Source: Pandoraea apista | GTDB taxonomy: Bacteria > Pseudomonadota > Gammaproteobacteria > Burkholderiales > Burkholderiaceae | Length of the DNA stretch: 64,000 bases | Direction of reading: 5' to 3' | NCBI RefSeq assembly: GCF_001465595.2 | Contig: NZ_CP013481.2 | Coordinates: forward strand, 5,084,001-5,148,000 | In this document: piece after piece, positions 61,287 through 64,000 of the stretch | Layout: every line of letters begins with the position of its first letter | Numbering within the stretch: position 1 is the stretch's first letter | Program-made: the position numbers and the translations under genes | Notes under the pieces: generated by a model | Told to the model about the DNA's origin: nothing | Databases searched by the model: none | What the model saw: the letters and a program-made list of their open reading frames with translations, nothing else

Positions 61287-61346
61287 GCGGAATCTGGGAG
61301 AAGCACGGGAATGCGGGCCGTTGCCCGCGGTTACGCTCATCGAGTA

Positions 61347-61362
61347 CTGTATATTTATACAT
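61347..61362 (-). promoter_or_regulatory. LexA (SOS) box
   Basis: On the minus strand ATGTATAAATATACAG differs from the CTGT-N8-ACAG consensus only in the first base. A TATAAT (61366-61361, minus strand) overlaps its edge, so LexA would block helicase transcription and could also affect the divergent DUF72 gene. Confidence 0.85.
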
Positions 61363-61453
61363 TATATCGATGACACCAACGTCCATCGACCCCCGTTCCG
61401 AAATTGAGACGACTCCCGGATGTCGCCCAGACGATGGCGCTCCGATCTGTTCG

Positions 61454-62395
61454 ATGACGATTATGACGATACGCACCGGCACCTCGTCGTGGACCGATCC
61501 GACCCTCATTGCGTGCGGCCGGTTCTACCCTCCGGGCGTCGCTACGCCCGAGGCGCGCTTGCGTCATTACGCTTCGAAGTTCGATCTGGTGGAAGTCGAC
61601 AGCAGCTATTACCGTTTGCCCGACGCCGCCACGGCATGGCGATGGGCACAACGCACACCGGCGTCGTTTCGCTTTCACATCAAGGCATTTCGCGCGTTCA
61701 CGGGTCATACGACACCGCTGGCCGCATTCCCCACCGACATTGCCAACGCACTTGCCGCAAACGCCGGGCCAGCGGCATCCGCAGGGAATGCCATCTCACT
61801 GACCGACATCCCTGCCGAGTTGCGAGACGAACTCTGGCGACGCTATCTCGAAGCGGTCGAGCCGCTGCGACAGAGCGGTCAGCTAAGCGCGATCCACTTT
61901 CAGTTCTCGCCACGCGTGCGCAACGACAAGGCCGGCAGGACACTGGTATTCGAGACGGCAAGACGACTGGAGGGCGAGCGGCACGCTATCGAATTTCGCC
62001 ACCGCAGTTGGTTCGACACGCCCTCGCGCGAAGCCGCCACGTTGGCGATGCTGCGAGAGACCGGCGCGGCGCACACTATCGTCGACAGTCCCGGCGGGTT
62101 CGACAACACGGTGCCAGCCGTCTGGGCAACAACGCGCGACGACCTCTGTGTCGTGCGCCTGCATGGCCGTAACGCCGACGCGTGGAACCGGCGAGGCATC
62201 GTCGCCTCGTCCGGACGCTTCGTCTACGAATACAGCGCGAGCGAGCTGATCGACATCTCGGCTCGCGTGCAACGCATTGCCGCGCTAGCCGACGATACGC
62301 ACGTCCTTTTCAATACAAATCACGAAGATCAGGGCATGAAAAACGCGTCGGCCTTTCAGCGCGCGCTGGTAAAGATGGCGCACGGCGAGCGCTAG
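61454..62395 (+). CDS. DUF72 family protein (YecE-like)
   Basis: 313 residues from 61454 (MTIMTIRTGTSSWTDPTLIA); ATG 61463 is an equal alternative, and 61370 would add a non-conserved leader. DUF72 TIM-barrel blocks: GTSSWTDPTL, LVEVDSSYYRLPDAATAWRW, FRFHIKAFRAFTGH, AIEFRHRSWFD, VRLHGRNADAWNR and the closing VLFNTNHEDQGMKNA. Function unknown; the fold suggests metal-dependent activity. Divergent from the helicase over the LexA box. Confidence 0.93.
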   Translation: MTIMTIRTGTSSWTDPTLIACGRFYPPGVATPEARLRHYASKFDLVEVDSSYYRLPDAATAWRWAQRTPASFRFHIKAFRAFTGHTTPLAAFPTDIANALAANAGPAASAGNAISLTDIPAELRDELWRRYLEAVEPLRQSGQLSAIHFQFSPRVRNDKAGRTLVFETARRLEGERHAIEFRHRSWFDTPSREAATLAMLRETGAAHTIVDSPGGFDNTVPAVWATTRDDLCVVRLHGRNADAWNRRGIVASSGRFVYEYSASELIDISARVQRIAALADDTHVLFNTNHEDQGMKNASAFQRALVKMAHGER

Positions 62396-62400
62396 GGAAA

Positions 62401-63741
62401 CTACGTGTCCTCGCCGGCGCGGCGACCGCTCCCCTGCGACTTGCGCCACGCAGGCAGATCGGCGAGCCGCGCGCCTTCAGGTACTGCGCCGTGCTTGCCG
62501 TGTCCGACACGTTGCGCGCGATAGATCCCCGTATGGCCCGAGCACAGATAGGCCAGCACACAGGCGATCGCCGCGTAGCCGCCGATTTGCGGGCCGAAGA
62601 TCTCGATGGCCATCAATGTCGACGCGATGGGCGTGTTGGCCGCACCGGCAAATACAGCGACAAAGCCAATGCCGGCGAGTACGGCGGCGGGCAACGTCAA
62701 CACATGCGAGAGTGCGTTGCCCAGCGTCGCCCCCATGTAGAACAGCGGCGTCACCTCGCCGCCCTTGAATCCCGAGCCGAGCGTGAGAACGGTAAAGAGC
62801 GCCTTGCCGAGGAAGTCGTACCAGGGCAGCGTGGCGTGAAACGCGTCCACGAGGGTCGGAATACCCAGGCCGAGATACTGCGGCGTGCCCAACACCGTAG
62901 CGGCGGCGGCAACCGCCACGCCGCCCGCGAAGGGGCGTAGCGGCGCGTAGGCGACGCGCCGTTTCATGAACGCGGACGTCGCGTGCGTCGCCTGCGCAAA
63001 CGCCATGCCGGTCAATCCGCAGAGTACCCCGGCGACAGCGGCACTGAACGCTCCGGAGATCGACATCGAGGTGGCAAACAGACCGGGCGCAATCACGTAC
63101 GCGGTGTGATGCACGCCCCAGGCGCGCGTCACGGCGTCGCCCACGAGCGCCGCGACCAGGCACGGCAGCAGGGCGTCATGGCGCAGGCGTCCGATGGCGA
63201 GCACTTCCAGCCCGAACACGGCGCCCGCGAGCGGTGTGCCGAACACCGATGCAAAGCCCGCAGCAATGCCGGACATCAGCAGCACACGACGCTGTTCGCC
63301 GGACAAGCGAAAGAGCGGTGTCAGTTGATCGGCCAGCGCGCCGCCCATTTGCACGGCGGTGCCCTCCCGCCCGGCAGACCCGCCGAACAGATGCGTGACG
63401 ACCGTGCCGAAAAGCACGAGCGGCGCCATGCGCAACGGCACGACGCGCTTAGGATCGTGAATCTCGTCGATCAGCAGGTTATTACCAGCCTCGACATGCC
63501 AGCCGAAGCGCAGATAAAGCCAGCCGACCGCGAAGCCGGCTACGGGCAGCAGCCACAGCAGCCACGGGTGCATGAGCCGTGTGTTCGTGGCCAGATCCAG
63601 GGCCACCAGAAACAGCGCCGAGGCGCTGCCGGCCATCACGCCGACGAGCGCCGCCAGCGCACTGACATGGGCGGCACGCGGCAAGACGCCGAACAGGTCC
63701 CGCAACGGGGAATCGTGGAACATCTTCATGGTGTCAAGCAT
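62401..63741 (-). CDS. CLC-family anion channel/antiporter
   Basis: 446 residues from 63741 (MLDTMKMFHDSPLRDLFGVL); 63729 or 63723 are alternatives, and a longer frame to 63927 adds a non-conserved leader. About ten or more helices of the CLC fold. Selectivity-filter segments: GGSAGREGTAVQMGGALA (the gating Glu in GREG, with Thr where chloride CLCs have Pro) and GFKGGEVTPLFYMGATLG, with FGTPLAGAVFGLEVL between. The GREGT form and the lack of a GSGIP motif point away from classical ClC-ec1 and towards other branches such as fluoride/proton antiporters. Ion specificity is open. Confidence 0.88.
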   Translation of the reverse strand: MLDTMKMFHDSPLRDLFGVLPRAAHVSALAALVGVMAGSASALFLVALDLATNTRLMHPWLLWLLPVAGFAVGWLYLRFGWHVEAGNNLLIDEIHDPKRVVPLRMAPLVLFGTVVTHLFGGSAGREGTAVQMGGALADQLTPLFRLSGEQRRVLLMSGIAAGFASVFGTPLAGAVFGLEVLAIGRLRHDALLPCLVAALVGDAVTRAWGVHHTAYVIAPGLFATSMSISGAFSAAVAGVLCGLTGMAFAQATHATSAFMKRRVAYAPLRPFAGGVAVAAAATVLGTPQYLGLGIPTLVDAFHATLPWYDFLGKALFTVLTLGSGFKGGEVTPLFYMGATLGNALSHVLTLPAAVLAGIGFVAVFAGAANTPIASTLMAIEIFGPQIGGYAAIACVLAYLCSGHTGIYRAQRVGHGKHGAVPEGARLADLPAWRKSQGSGRRAGEDT

Positions 63742-64000
63742 CGGGACGAGCAACGTCGTCGATAAATTGCCTGAACCTGCCGGAAGAAGAACGGGAATCG
63801 GAATACGAAGGGAACGCGTGAACCGCTCGAATGCATCGCCCGCAACCTCCCGGCACGCCAGGATCTTGCAGGCATCATCAGCCCCGGGGAGGGGCGGTTT
63901 GCGAAACGAACGCCGGAGGTATGCCATCTCCGTGAAGCAGCCGCCATGCTATCAGGAAGCCCACGCACTCACAATGCGCGACATGCCGAACGCCCGAATG

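Overview
The window looks like chromosomal DNA of a GC-rich beta-proteobacterium, most likely Burkholderiaceae (a Pandoraea or Burkholderia relative). This rests on Burkholderia-type general porins, the long ArgG form, the leucine-degradation style HMG-CoA lyase operon, and LysR, MarR and DMT genes with uniformly high third-position GC. The genus is an inference. I see no insertion sequence, phage, plasmid or CRISPR features. There is one tRNA, tRNA-Val(GAC).

Layout. 1-3.4 kb: 3' end of a porin, a long gene-poor stretch with a (CAGTAG)n microsatellite, a small RHH-like protein and a membrane diguanylate cyclase. 3.8-8.2 kb: a DMT exporter, two paralogous XRE regulators, an alpha/beta hydrolase and YaeQ. 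8.5-13.4 kb: a seven-gene operon (GhrA, HMG-CoA lyase, YbaK, FlK-like thioesterase, DUF1289, MaoC, metallo-beta-lactamase) behind a perfect LiuR-type palindrome. 13.8-21.3 kb: nitronate monooxygenase, an unusual 720-aa toxin/effector-like protein, 3-hydroxyacyl-CoA dehydrogenase, a porin and two small secreted proteins. 21.9-27.4 kb: an unknown two-gene cassette, then a copper operon (two His/Met-rich periplasmic proteins, TolC-type lipoprotein, Tat multicopper oxidase, cupredoxin). 27.4-34 kb: YigZ, PhzF, pirin, a COG0523 metallochaperone coupled to a degenerate QueD-like protein under two Zur-like operators, and CopC-CopD. 34-36.7 kb: the adaptive-response operon ada, a 2OG-Fe(II) oxygenase and alkB, behind an Ada box. 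36.7-46.2 kb: NAD-binding protein, DsbA-like protein, LysR, a Tat phosphoesterase, a MarR-controlled FAD monooxygenase/DUF2783/MFS cluster, and a NYN-OST-HTH protein. 46.3-56.8 kb: tRNA-Val, LysR with GST and a PNPOx-like protein, DMT exporter, LysR, argG, an HdeD-like membrane protein fused to a putative cysteine peptidase, and a secreted lipase-like hydrolase. 56.9-64 kb: a candidate small RNA, small DUF proteins, DUF4239, GNAT, an SOS-box-associated UvrD helicase, DUF72 and a CLC transporter.

Themes. Regulation can be read from the sequence in several places: LiuR-, Zur-, Ada-, LexA-, MarR- and LysR-type operator candidates each lie next to genes of matching function. The most novel-looking items are the 720-aa protein with a possible Cys-His-Asp triad, the HdeD/cysteine-peptidase fusion, the QueD relative lacking catalytic residues, and a short promoter-terminator unit with two CTCCTCC (anti-Shine-Dalgarno) motifs.
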